DNA of 64,000 nucleotides from Streptomyces sp. CB00316 (GCF_001905595.1 NZ_LIXI01000009.1:248001-312000); one strand, 5' to 3'; shown: positions 53,367-62,271, numbered from the stretch's first letter. Notes: a model not told the origin generated them from the letters alone. Translations and numbers: made by a program.

Positions 53367-53843
53367 GTGGACTCCGAAGGAGCCAGTGGCGAACGGGAAA
53401 CGCCCGCCCGCAGGCGGGGCCAGGGCGAGCTGGAGGCCCAGGTGCTGTCCGTGCTGGGCGAGGCGACCGAACCGGTGACCGCCGCCTGGGTGCTGCGACG
53501 GCTCGGCAGCGGCCTGTCGTACAGCACTGTCATCACCATTCTCACCCGCCTGCACGCCAAGCAGGCCGTCACCCGGACCGGTCGGGGGCGCCCTGTCCTG
53601 TGGCAGCCCGTGGCGAACGAGGCCGGCCTCGCCGCGCTGCGGATGCGCCGCCTCCTCGACAGGCAGAGCGACCGGGATGCCGTGCTCTCCAGCTTCGTCT
53701 CCGTCCTGTCGGCGGACGACGAGGAGCTGCTGCGCTCGCTGCTCGCGGAGAGCGAGCCCGGGAGCGGCCCCGGAAGCGGCCTTGATGGACCCGGTGGACC
53801 CGGTGGACCCGGGGCTGCGCCGACGGACCGGCCGGAGGGCTGA
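53367..53843 (+). CDS. BlaI/MecI/CopY-type repressor
   Basis: A 158-residue winged-helix repressor. ELEAQVLSVLGEATEPVTAA, LSYSTVITILTRLHAKQAVT and the wing RTGRGRPVLWQPVA match BlaI. The C-terminal 40 residues are Gly/Pro-rich and disordered instead of the usual cleaved dimer end. GTG start with GGACGGTG-type weak site. The M56 peptidase gene begins 2 bases after its stop. The operator in front and its copy upstream of tatA are the expected targets. Confidence 0.9.
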   Translation: MDSEGASGERETPARRRGQGELEAQVLSVLGEATEPVTAAWVLRRLGSGLSYSTVITILTRLHAKQAVTRTGRGRPVLWQPVANEAGLAALRMRRLLDRQSDRDAVLSSFVSVLSADDEELLRSLLAESEPGSGPGSGLDGPGGPGGPGAAPTDRPEG

Positions 53844-53845
53844 CG

Positions 53846-54784
53846 ATGGGCGTCTTCGTGTATCTGCCCCTGGTCCTGCCCCTGACCGCGCTGCCGATCG
53901 CGCGGCTGGCCGAGCAGCACCTGCATCCACGGAGAGCCGCACGCCTGCTGACCACCGTCGCCGTGATCCTCGCCTCCTGCAGCCTGGTCTGTCTCGGGCT
54001 GCTGGTGGTGGTCGGCACCGCGCAGTTGCCCGGCAACCCGCTGCCCGACGGCTGGTCCGACGAGGAGGTACGGGACGCCGTCCCGCACGACGCCTTCGCG
54101 GGCAAGGCCTCCATCCTGGCGCTCGTCGCCGTCACGATGGCCTGCGGGTTCACCGTCCACCGCCACTACCGCTTCCGCGCCCGCGCCCATCGCACCCTCG
54201 CCGGCCTGCCGGGCGGCGGCGACCTCGCCGTACTCCCCGACGACGTGCCGTACGCCTACGCACTGCCCGGCTCGCCGGGCCGGGTCGTGGTCTCCTCCGC
54301 CATGCTCGCCGCCCTGGACCCGGCGGAGCGCCGGGCGCTGCTCGCCCACGAACGCGCCCACCTGGACGGCCGCCACCACCGACTGCTGCTCGCGACCCGG
54401 CTGGCCGGGTGCGTCAACCCGCTGCTGCGACCCCTTCAGGCGGCCCTCGTCTACTCCACCGAGCGCTGGGCGGACGAGGAGGCGGCCCGGGTCACGGGCG
54501 ACCGCCGGCTGACGGCCCGTGCGGTCGGCAAGGCGGCGCTCATCTCCGGCCCCGGACCCCGGGCCGCCGGCGTGGCGGGCTTCGCCGCCGCGGGCCCGGT
54601 GCCGCGCCGGGTGGCCGCGCTGCTGGGCCCGGTGCCACCGGACCGGGGCTGGCCGCCCGCACTCACCCCGGCCGGGGCCGCCGCGTTCGTCGCCGCCGCC
54701 GGGACGACCGTCTCCGCGCTCTCCGCGCTCAACGCGGCCGTCGCGCTCTTCCTCGTCCTGGAGGCGGCGACGACGCCGCTGTGA
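53846..54784 (+). CDS. M56 (BlaR1-like) membrane metallopeptidase, short form
   Basis: A 312-residue membrane peptidase. The zinc motif AHERAH (His168, Glu169, His172) and the downstream ERWADEEAA ligand place it in family M56, with four to five transmembrane helices (for example LLTTVAVILASCSLVCLGLL). Unlike BlaR1 it lacks a beta-lactam-binding domain, so the inducing signal must come by another route. It should cleave the BlaI repressor when activated. Translationally coupled to blaI (TGACGATG). Confidence 0.9.
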   Translation: MGVFVYLPLVLPLTALPIARLAEQHLHPRRAARLLTTVAVILASCSLVCLGLLVVVGTAQLPGNPLPDGWSDEEVRDAVPHDAFAGKASILALVAVTMACGFTVHRHYRFRARAHRTLAGLPGGGDLAVLPDDVPYAYALPGSPGRVVVSSAMLAALDPAERRALLAHERAHLDGRHHRLLLATRLAGCVNPLLRPLQAALVYSTERWADEEAARVTGDRRLTARAVGKAALISGPGPRAAGVAGFAAAGPVPRRVAALLGPVPPDRGWPPALTPAGAAAFVAAAGTTVSALSALNAAVALFLVLEAATTPL

Positions 54785-54791
54785 CCCCTGC

Positions 54792-54827
54792 GGCCCGGCC
54801 CGCCGGATCGCTCCGGCGGGCCGGGCC
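54792..54827. terminator. Strong hairpin terminator after the M56 gene
   Basis: GGCCCGGCCCGCCGGA (54792-54807) pairs perfectly with TCCGGCGGGCCGGGCC (54812-54827) across a TCGC loop, a 16-base-pair stem. No U-run, typical of actinomycete terminators. Bidirectional with the minus-strand remnant. Confidence 0.75.
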
Positions 54828-54834
54828 CGGCGGA

Positions 54835-55050
54835 TCAGGACGAGCCGGTGTCCAACGCGGCGAGTGCCTGGGCCCAGCGGGCGTACTTCAAGTTGGCCAG
54901 ATCGGCCACTGTCTTGACGTTGAACGCCTCCCGCCACGACGGCGGTCGGCCCCGGGCGGGACCGCCAGCAGAACTGCGCGGGGCGGCAAGGGAGTTCCCG
55001 ATGCCCCCGCTGGAATCCGGCCACACCGGGCACCAGGGCCTTGCCGTTCT
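54835..55050 (-). pseudogene. Gene fragment with FNVKTVADLANLKYARWAQA
   Basis: A 63-codon minus-strand frame ends in FNVKTVADLANLKYARWAQA / LAALDTGSS, which looks like the C-terminal end of a real helical protein. Upstream of it the reading frame turns into low-complexity sequence and meets the 11-base tandem repeat. No start region or ribosome-binding site is credible. I read it as a remnant; the parent family was not recognised. Confidence 0.4.
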
Positions 55051-55053
55051 CCG

Positions 55054-55130
55054 CGCCCCGACGGCGCCCCGACGGCGCCCCGACGGCGCCCCGACGGCGC
55101 CCCGACGGCGCCCCGACGGTGCCCCGGAGG
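55054..55130. repeat. 11-base tandem repeat array
   Basis: Six perfect copies of CGCCCCGACGG (55054-55119) and one degenerate copy (55120-55130). The unit is not a multiple of three, so it is not coding repeat. It is one helical turn long. It ends 8 bases from the tatA stop. Confidence 0.85.
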
Positions 55131-55137
55131 GGAAGCC

Positions 55138-55350
55138 TCAGGGAGTGGTGTCCCGCTCGTTCGTCTCCCCGCGGATCACGCGGGGAGCGGGCTGGGACGG
55201 GCCGCCCTCCTCGTCCTTGAGCGCCTGCTTCTCGCTCTTGAGGATGCGCGCGGCCTTTCCGGCCGACCGCACGAGATCGGGGAGTCGTTTCACGGCCAGC
55301 ACCGCCACGATGACCAGGAGGAGGATGGTGAGCTCGCCGATCCCGAACAT
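55138..55350 (-). CDS. tatA: TatA/TatE-type twin-arginine translocase subunit
   Basis: A 70-residue protein with the TatA layout: short N-terminus FGIGELTILLLVIVAVLAVK as a membrane helix, the amphipathic helix RLPDLVRSAGKAARILKSE and a charged tail. It would form Tat pores or assist them. It is isolated from tatBC, and its promoter carries a BlaI operator, so it is likely a stress-inducible extra copy. Start ATG at 55350. Confidence 0.88.
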   Translation of the reverse strand: MFGIGELTILLLVIVAVLAVKRLPDLVRSAGKAARILKSEKQALKDEEGGPSQPAPRVIRGETNERDTTP

Positions 55351-55420
55351 GGCTGCTGCTTTCTCTGGGGCGGACTGGAAGAGGCGTCATCCGGATCCCT
55401 GACGGGCCGGCAGAAGGCAA

Positions 55421-55436
55421 TCTACAGGGCTGTAGA
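55421..55436. promoter_or_regulatory. BlaI operator B (upstream of tatA)
   Basis: TCTACAG-GG-CTGTAGA is a perfect 16-base palindrome with the same CTACA-N4-TGTAG core as operator A. On the minus strand TAGATT overlaps it (55424-55419), as a -10 about 69 bases before tatA. This ties tatA to the BlaI/M56 pair. Confidence 0.7.
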
Positions 55437-55569
55437 GCATCCGTTCCCGGGTTCTCGGATCAGGCTCCCCCGGACAACCGCCCTTGCGGACAGTGGTGTT
55501 CGGCGTGGTGCGGGCGACCGCGGGAACAGGCATGACGGACCCGAGCGGCGCGACCCCGCCCCGTACAGC
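55437..55569. other. Intergenic region upstream of tatA
   Basis: Contains the upstream half of the tatA promoter and no gene. No hairpin was recognised. Confidence 0.3.
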
Positions 55570-56722
55570 TCACCCCCCGGGCAACACCCGCACGGTGGCC
55601 TCCGGGAGGCGGCTCCACCAGTGGCCGTGGCGCCGGTAGACCTCCGGTTCACGGTCGGCGAGGAACCGCACCAGTGACCGGGCCTCGGCGGCCAGCCCGT
55701 CCCAGGCCTCGTCGGGCAGGGGGTGGAACGCGGTCGCCTCGATGCCCCCGGCGACCGGGCGCCACACCCCGGCGACGTACCCGTCGACCAGCAGCGTCGG
55801 CAGCACATCGCCGTTCGCGCGGATCACGGTCCTGCGGTAGGCGTTCGGGAGGACCCGGCCGCGATCCGCGTACGCCAGCAGGACGCTGTCCCACATCGCC
55901 ATCAGCCGGGGCGGTGCCGGCTCCGCCCCGTCCGGCCGCGGAGCCCCCGGCAGGTCGAACAACTGCGCGCCGTCCGGACCCTCCAGCCGCTCCAGTCGCC
56001 CGGCGAGGTCCGCCAGCGCCGCCCGCGCCCTGGCCCGCGTGACCATGGCGAACTGCGCCACGTCCGCGACCGTGGCGGGTCCGAACCCCGAGAGGTAGCG
56101 CAGGACCAGCGTGCGCAGGGACGCGGCCGACGCCTCCGGATCCGTACGCAGGGGTCCGGTCCGGGGCGCGATGTACGAGGGGCGGTGGCCGAACGACCAG
56201 GGCGGGGCGGTGGGCGCGTGGAGCAGCGGCGTGTACTGCCGCAGCCCCCACCACGCCCCGGCCTTCGGCGGTCCCCCCCAGCTGGTCGCCCAGCCAGGCC
56301 TCGCACTCCGCGGTGGTCCGGGGCCGGTCCGCGAACTCCAGCAGCCGGGGGACCAGCGCGTCGGCGTCCGCCGCCGTCAGCCCGGACGCGGTGAAGCGGC
56401 CGCCCAGCCGGGAGGCGCGCACCACCGGGTGCATGGCCTCCCGGAAGGCCGGGTGGTCGTCGGCGTGCACGGCGTGGAGGGTGAGCCGCATCATGGTCGC
56501 CTTGACCACGCGGTGGTCCGTGAACGCCGTGTCGAGTCCGGTCGGGTCGAAGGCGGTGAGCCGGTTCCACAGCGCGACGTACGGCGAGGCCGGCTGCTGG
56601 GCCTGGAGCGCGACCGCGCGACGTACGCCCTCGGCCGCGTCCAGAGGTTCGCGCCGCAGCAGCAACTGCCGGGCGAGCGTAGAGCGGTTGAGCCCCCGCG
56701 CGGTGATCCTGGTGCCCGTCAT
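55570..56722 (-). pseudogene. AlkZ-like winged-helix (HTH_42) protein, one frameshift
   Basis: A DNA-glycosylase-like winged-helix protein of about 384 residues, split by one frameshift. The first frame runs from ATG 56722 (TARGLNRSTLARQLLLRREP, VALQAQQP with the QAQ catalytic-type motif) to GDQLGG. The second frame continues as AGAWWGLRQYTPLLHAPTAP to the stop at 55570 (PNAYRRTVIRANGDVLPTLL). They join across a run of seven C (56273-56279, plus strand); removing one base restores the frame. It could be a real pseudogene or a sequencing slip in the homopolymer. Confidence 0.75.
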
Positions 56723-56864
56723 CGGTCCGTTCCTCCGGTGGTCGTCCGCCGTCCGCCCTCCGCCCGCCGTGCGGCTGTGTGTGGGGGGCCTCTATGTCTT
56801 TGGTCAAGGCGCCCATGTTGGGTTTGGTGCGGTTGGGGGTGTGTCGCGCTCGGTGGTGAAGTGT

Positions 56865-57788
56865 TCAGTGGCGGGGCAGCGCCTCGGCCACGGCGGTCTG
56901 GGAGGGGTCGATGGTGGTCCGCCCGTCCTCGATGTCCCACAGCGTGTTCTGCAGCAGCCGGGCCAGGGTCCAGCCGACCGCGCGCTGGCGGTCCAGTCCG
57001 AGCGCCTCGGTCAGCACGTCGAAGCGGCGCCGCACCACCCGGGGAGCGTCCCCGGTGGCGTGGAGTTTCTCCCAGCCGGTGTCCAGCGCCGGCCACAGGT
57101 CGAAGCCCGGATCGCCGACGAGGGGTTCGGGGTCGATGGCCAGCCACGGCTCGCGCTCGGCGGCGAGCACGTTGTCGTAGTGCAGGTCCCAGTGCAGCAT
57201 CCGGTCGCCGGGCTCGCCGGCCAACTCGGTGACTGCTGACGCCCAGCCGTGCAGCCGCCGCTGGTCCTCGGGGTCCGGCAGGGCGGCGACGGCCGCCGGC
57301 ACGGACGCCAGCATGTCGCGCGCGACGTCACCGAGGCCGCGCAGGCCCTTGGGCGCCGGGACGGAGTGCAGCCGGGCCATGAGTCCGGCCAAGGTGCTCA
57401 TGGCCACGTCGTCGTCCTCGACGGAAGCCAGGGTGCGTGAGCCGTCCAGGCGTTCCAGCAGCACGGCGCCGCTCTCCGGGTCGTGGTCGAGCAGCCGCAC
57501 GATGCCGTCGCCGTTCCACGCCCGCAGCCCGATCAGCGCGGCGGTCGTCTCCGCGCGGGGCATCTGGAGTTTGAGCGCGGCGCGGGTGTCGTCCGTGCGG
57601 CGCACCGGCACCACCAGTGAGGCCTCGCCGGACCCGGTGCCGCCGTCGCGCTCCAGTTCCCATCGGTCGAGCAGCTCCGCCACCAGCGCGGGCAGCCGGG
57701 CGATCCAGGTGCGTTCCTCTTCGCCACCGTTCCTCGTGTACGACGCGACCAGGGCGTCAGGGGCTTCGATACCCTGCGGCGAATTCAT
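56865..57788 (-). CDS. Aminoglycoside/hydroxyurea phosphotransferase (APH(6)-type)
   Basis: A 307-residue kinase of the APH_6_hur family, which phosphorylates streptomycin or hydroxyurea. The catalytic motif is HWDLHYDN (about 200), with the metal-binding Asp in AIDPEPLVGDPGFDLWP. SLVVPVRRTDDTRAALKLQM is the nucleotide-binding region. Start ATG at 57788 with GAAGG 8 bases upstream. An IS110 element starts 55 bases upstream, so its expression may be altered. Function as resistance is inferred from family. Confidence 0.85.
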   Translation of the reverse strand: MNSPQGIEAPDALVASYTRNGGEEERTWIARLPALVAELLDRWELERDGGTGSGEASLVVPVRRTDDTRAALKLQMPRAETTAALIGLRAWNGDGIVRLLDHDPESGAVLLERLDGSRTLASVEDDDVAMSTLAGLMARLHSVPAPKGLRGLGDVARDMLASVPAAVAALPDPEDQRRLHGWASAVTELAGEPGDRMLHWDLHYDNVLAAEREPWLAIDPEPLVGDPGFDLWPALDTGWEKLHATGDAPRVVRRRFDVLTEALGLDRQRAVGWTLARLLQNTLWDIEDGRTTIDPSQTAVAEALPRH

Positions 57789-57839
57789 GGGGGGGCCTTC
57801 GGGGGAGTCAGCTTCCCACCGCGACCACAGGTAAGGCCG

Positions 57840-59115
57840 AGGGTCATGCGGCGGCTGCTTCGGGGGTGCGGGGTTCGTAGAAGGTGCCGTCGCGGAGCAT
57901 GGCGAACAGGACGCTGATGCGTTGGCGGGCGAGGCGGAGGAGGGCCTGGGTGTGGGTTTTGCCGCGGGCTCGCTGGCGGTCGTAGTAGGTGCGGGAGGCG
58001 GGGGCGGCGTTCATGCAGGCGAAGGCGGAGAGGAGCATGGCGCGTTTGAGCTGCCGGTTTCCGCCCCGTGGGGCGTGTTCGCCGTGGATGGAGGTGCCCG
58101 ACGACTTCGTGGCCGGGGCGAGGCCGGCGTAGGAGGCGAGGTGGGCGGCGGTGGGGAAGCCGGTGCCGTCGCCGACGGTGACCAGCAGGACGGCGGCGGT
58201 CCTGACGCCGACGCCGGGCATCGACGTCAGGACCGGGGAAAGAGGGTGCGCCTCCAGCAGGGCGTTGATCTGGGCTTCCAGGGCCCGGCGCTGGGTGTGG
58301 ACGGCGGCCAGCGAGGCGGCCAGGGAGGGGATCACGATGTCGAGGGTGCCGGTCCCCGGGACCACGACGGTCTGCTCGTCCAAGGCGTCGAAGACGTCGT
58401 CGATCAGCCGCTGGACCATGCGTGGGCCCTTGGGCCGGATGAGCTCGACGAGTCTGCGGCGGCCGGCTTTTCGCAGGGCGGCCGGGGAGCCGTAGCGCTC
58501 CAGGAGCCAGGTGACGGCCTGGTGGTCGAGGCGGGGGCCCAGGACGCGCTCCAGGCTGGGGTGGAACTGGGTGAGCAGGCCGCGAATCCGGTTGGAGGTG
58601 CGGGTGGCCTCGGCGGCGAGGTCCTGGTCGAAGCCGACGAGCACGGTCAGCTCGGCGGTGATCTCGTCGGTGAGTTCGAGCGAGCGCAGGGTGTGCGGCA
58701 TGGTGCGTGCCGCGTCCGCGATCACCGCGGCGTCCTTCGCGTCGGTCTTGGCCTCCCCGAGTAGAGATCGGCGATCCGTCGCATCGCCAGTCCGGGCAGG
58801 TAGGCGACCTTGCAGCCGGCGTCGCGGGCAACCGTGAGCGGGAGGGCGCCGATGGAAGCGGGCTGGTCCACGATCACCAGCACAGTGCCGAACTTCGCAA
58901 TCAGTTTGTCGAAGACCGCCCGCAGTTTCGGCTCGCTGTTGGGCATGGCCTTGTCGAAGACCTTCTTGTCGGCCGGGGTGAGCCCGTGCCCGTGGTGGGC
59001 GCTCTTGCCGACGTCCATGCCGAGGAAGACGCCCACGTTGGCGGTGTCGAACATTGCACCCTTCCAGGGGAGTTGAATCTGCCTGGCCTCGGCTTCGGTG
59101 TCGTACGCGCGCATC
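57840..59115 (-). mobile_element. IS110-family insertion sequence (approximate ends)
   Basis: Bounded by the intact APH start and the non-coding DNA before the geranylgeranyl reductase gene. IS110 elements usually have no clear inverted repeats or target duplication, and none were found, so the ends are approximate. It carries one disrupted transposase gene. Confidence 0.7.
57844..59054 (-). pseudogene. IS110 transposase, one frameshift
   Basis: A transposase of about 403 residues in two frames. The N-terminal DEDD-type domain starts at ATG 59054 (VGVFLGMDVGKSAHHGHGLT, VIVDQPASIGALPLTVARDA) and runs to LYSG. One missing G near 58757 shifts the frame to EAKTDAKDAAVIADAARTMP, and the rest (TSMPGVGVRTAAVLLVTVGD, GNRQLKRAMLLSAFA) reads intact to 57844. 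GGAAGGG precedes the start. The acidic residues of DEDD appear present in the joined sequence. Inactive unless the shift is a sequencing error or is bypassed. Confidence 0.88.
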
Positions 59116-59480
59116 CACCTTATACAGACCTGCCGCCCGCGAGCTGTTTGGCGTTGCGCCGGACCGGGCGGTGGCCGGACCTCTCATCAGCGTCTCCGAC
59201 GGCACCTCCCGGGCCCGGTGACACCACCCCCCAGGTCATCCGTTCGACAGGGGGACACAGTCATGCCGGGCCCGGAGGCCAGCGGCCCCGTTGCAGGACC
59301 GCGAAAAACATAACGGGGGCGGCGGACGACGAAACCGTACGCTGCCCGGTCCGCCGACCGGACGGCGCGGTCCGGGTCCGGTCTGCCGAAGGGACGGTGG
59401 CGGTCGCACAAGAATTCCCATGAGCGCATCATCCGATCGAGGAGGCCGCGCGTGAGCTCCACGGAGGAGCGGGGACCACC
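59116..59480. other. Intergenic region after the IS110 element
   Basis: About 365 bases with no credible gene; short frames here have no ribosome-binding site and no protein-like sequence. No clear promoter or repeat was seen. Confidence 0.4.
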
Positions 59481-60818
59481 TCACCGCCCTGCTCTCCTCA
59501 ACCGCCCCGGGACGCGACCCGGCCGCGGCGCCGGGACGATGCGGAACGCGGTGTTGAGGACATGGTCGATCGCATCGCGCGAGGGCTTGTCCGTGAGGTC
59601 GGTGAGCAGCCGGGCCAGGGTGTTCAGGAGGAACGGCGAGTTCATGACGTACCGGTTGAGCACCGGCTGGAACCCCGAGCGGCTGAAGACCACGTCGGCG
59701 GCCGCGTTGCCGAGGCGGTAGTGGCGGCCCCAGCGGCGGTTCATCTCCACCGGGTAGCCGCGCAGTACCTGTTCGCGGCGAGGGCCCTCGGGGTGGGCCA
59801 GGGCGAGTGCGGCCGCCTCCGCGGCGACCTCGCCCGCCTCCAGGGCCTGGCCGATGCCCTCGCCGTTCCAGGGGCTGACCATGCCGCCGGCGTCGCCGAC
59901 CAGCAGAAGTCCGCGGGCGTACAGCGGATGGCGGTTGAAGCCGAGGGGCAGTGCGGCGCCCCGGACCGGGCCCTCGGCGTTCTCCTCGCGCAGCCCCCAC
60001 TCCTGCGGCGTCCGGGCCAGCCACTGGTCCAGGGTGGCCCGCAGGTCCGCCTTTCCGTGCCGGCGGTGGGGGAGCGCCCCGAGGCCTACGTTGACCCGGC
60101 CGTCGCCCATCGGGAAGATCCAGCCGTACCCGGGGAGGTACGGCCCCTCGTCGGGGAAGCGGAGGTCGGCCCAGAGCTCCAGGTACTCCTCCTGCGAGCG
60201 CTCGGGGCTGCGGTAGTAGCGGCGGGCCGCCGTGGCGATCTGCCGCCCGGGGTCCCGCTCCAGGCCGAGCGCCAGGGCGAGCCGGGCGGAGGCCCCGTCG
60301 GCGGCGACGACGACCGGCGCGCGGAAGTCCACCGGCCCCGGGACGTCCGGCGCGTCCGAGGTCGCGCCGACCCCCGTGACCCGGCCCGCCCGGTCCGTCA
60401 GCGGCCGCTCCGCCTTCCAGCCGCTGTACAGCCGGGCCCCGGCCGCCACCGCGTGGTGCGCCAGGATGTCGTCGAAGTCGTGGCGGCTGCGGGAGAGCCC
60501 GAAGTCCGGGTAGCGGCCCAGCGCTGGCCAGTCGATGTGCACCCGGTGCTCCCCGGCCACCCAGCGCATCCCGCGCGAACGGGTCCAGCCCGGCGCCGAG
60601 ATGTCGACGCCCATCCGGATCAGCTGGTGCACCGCGCGCGGAGTGAGGCCGTCACCGCACACCTTCTCCCGGGGGAAGCGGGCCTTCTCCAGCAGGATCA
60701 CGTCCACACCCGCCCGGGCCAGGTGGTACGCGGCCGACGAGCCGGCCGGGCCCGCCCCCACCACGATCACCTGGGCGTCCTCGCCCGCGCGCCTGTCCGC
60801 CGCCGGATCCGCTGACAT
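59481..60818 (-). CDS. Geranylgeranyl reductase-family FAD enzyme
   Basis: A 445-residue flavoprotein. The FAD motif is VIVVGAGPAGSSAAYHLARA (about 17-36), then EKARFPREKVCGDGLTPRAV and the second FAD block GLLLVGDAGGMVSPWNGEGI. Family members reduce isoprenoid side chains, as MenJ does for menaquinone. ATG at 60818. Neighbours do not define the substrate. Not part of an obvious operon. Confidence 0.9.
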   Translation of the reverse strand: MSADPAADRRAGEDAQVIVVGAGPAGSSAAYHLARAGVDVILLEKARFPREKVCGDGLTPRAVHQLIRMGVDISAPGWTRSRGMRWVAGEHRVHIDWPALGRYPDFGLSRSRHDFDDILAHHAVAAGARLYSGWKAERPLTDRAGRVTGVGATSDAPDVPGPVDFRAPVVVAADGASARLALALGLERDPGRQIATAARRYYRSPERSQEEYLELWADLRFPDEGPYLPGYGWIFPMGDGRVNVGLGALPHRRHGKADLRATLDQWLARTPQEWGLREENAEGPVRGAALPLGFNRHPLYARGLLLVGDAGGMVSPWNGEGIGQALEAGEVAAEAAALALAHPEGPRREQVLRGYPVEMNRRWGRHYRLGNAAADVVFSRSGFQPVLNRYVMNSPFLLNTLARLLTDLTDKPSRDAIDHVLNTAFRIVPAPRPGRVPGRLRRAGR

Positions 60819-60979
60819 CCCGCATCACAACCCTTCTCCACCTGTCGACGGACGGCCGGTGCTCTGCCCAGGGATGGTGGCCCCGGTCGACCGACATCAT
60901 CGACCAGGAGGGGCCGGGACGGAACCAGGCCCCCGGCCAGCCCGGACCGCCCCACGGACCGTGTGTTTACGATCTCCGG

Positions 60980-61596
60980 GTGACCACACCCCCGCAGGAG
61001 CCGATCGAGGCCGCCCTCGCCCGCGCCGACGCCGGTCTCCTCGCCCGGCACCTCGACGCCCGGACCTGCTCCCCTGAGCTGCTCGGCCGTCTGGTCCGCC
61101 ACCCCGATCCCCGCGTACGCCATCTCGGCCTCGGCCTCGGCCTCGGCCTCGGCCTCGGCCTCCTCGCCGAGCGCACGAGTGCCCCGAGCTGTTGGCGGGC
61201 CGCCCCCTGCTCCGTACGCCCGAACTGGACCGCGTACGCCGCCGGTTGCGCGACGAGGGCCGCGATGCCCTGGCCGTCCGCCTGGTCCTCGTGGCGGGCC
61301 CCCTGCGCGGGCAGGACGCCGAGGCCGAGGACGCCGCCGCGCTGGACGCCCTGTGCGCCCCCGCTCCGGGCGTTCCGGCGGCGCGGGCCCACGGTCCGGC
61401 CCTGCCGGAGCTGCTGGACTCCGGCGGGAGCACGTGGAGGACCCCGGACCCGGGCGCGGGGGGTCTCAGTCCCCGTCCCCCCGGGCCGCCGCCACCGCGA
61501 CCTGGCGCAGCGTGCGTCCCGTACGGGCGGACCGGGCGTGGTACGGGTCCGGTGAGCCGGGCCGGTCGCGTACGGCGAGGCGGTCGTCGGCCTTGA
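60980..61596 (+). pseudogene. Slipped repeat-containing gene remnant
   Basis: A GTG-started frame (IEAALARADAGLLARHLDAR, ELLGRLVRHPDPRVRHLGL) reads into (LG)n and then becomes nonsense. The sense continues in another frame as ECPELLAGRPLLRTPELDRV, RDALAVRLVLVAGPLRGQDA. The shift is at about 61165-61180, next to six copies of ctcggc (61124-61159). The helical repeat look suggests a HEAT-like protein. It runs into the convergent phosphoesterase gene by about 130 bases, so the end is uncertain. Confidence 0.6.
61124..61159 (+). repeat. Hexanucleotide repeat (ctcggc)6
   Basis: Six perfect ctcggc units, coding Leu-Gly repeats in the pseudogene. A likely site of replication slippage. Confidence 0.9.
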
Positions 61597-62053
61597 TCAG
61601 CAGCCACGCCTCCTGGCCGCCGCTCTCCGGCTCGTCGCCCACCCGGAAGCGGGTGAGCGCGAACTCGCCGTGCAGTTTGGAGCCGTGCAGCCAGAACGTG
61701 GCATGGCCGAGGGCGAGCGACTTCGCGAAGGGGACGGTGTCCCCCTCCCCGTCGTGGCCGAGCGGTTCGTAGGTCCCCTGGTCCCAGACGATGACCGTGC
61801 CGCTGCCGGACTCGCCCTGGGGGATGACCCCCTCGAACTCGCGGTACTCCAGAGGGTGGTCCTCCGTCTCCACGGCGAGGCGGCGGTCGCTCGGGTTCTC
61901 CGAGGGGCCGCGGGGGACCGCCCAGGACTTGAGTACGCCGTCGACCTCCAGGCGGAAGTCGAAGTGCACGCGCCGCGCGTCGTGGATCTGCACGACGAAG
62001 TGAGGACGCGGTACGCCGTCGAAACGGGGCCGCGGTACGCCGTCGTTCCGCAT
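61466..62053 (-). CDS. Stand-alone LigD-type 3'-phosphoesterase
   Basis: A 195-residue protein of the DNA-ligase-D 3'-phosphoesterase domain. HFVVQIHDARRVHFDFRLEV (about 20-39), LKSWAVPRGPSENPSDRRLA, DHPLEYREFEGVIPQGESGS and VIVWDQGTYEPLG carry the metal and catalytic histidines. It removes 3'-phosphate or ribonucleotide ends during double-strand break repair. Here it is separate from ligase and polymerase domains, as in several actinomycetes. ATG at 62053 follows GGAGGGAG. Convergent with the pseudogene at 60980. Confidence 0.9.
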   Translation of the reverse strand: MRNDGVPRPRFDGVPRPHFVVQIHDARRVHFDFRLEVDGVLKSWAVPRGPSENPSDRRLAVETEDHPLEYREFEGVIPQGESGSGTVIVWDQGTYEPLGHDGEGDTVPFAKSLALGHATFWLHGSKLHGEFALTRFRVGDEPESGGQEAWLLIKADDRLAVRDRPGSPDPYHARSARTGRTLRQVAVAAARGDGD

Positions 62054-62271
62054 GCCGTGCTCCCTCCGCCCGCAATGCCCGGTCGCGCCGTGCTGTCCGG
62101 TGTGGCTCAGCCGTGCCACCGGGCCGATATCTCCACTCTGCCGCTGCCGGGAGCGAACCGCACGGCGGGCCACGTCGACTTCAGATGACGGCACCGCCGA
62201 CGACTTCCGCACGATCCTCGTCTACGCCCCCCACCTCTCGACGATCCTTTCGACGCGAGAAGCGGAATAGC

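Noticed and set aside
59187..59462. A 91-codon frame before the geranylgeranyl reductase
   Set aside because: Arg/Pro-rich composition, no ribosome-binding site and no recognisable fold.
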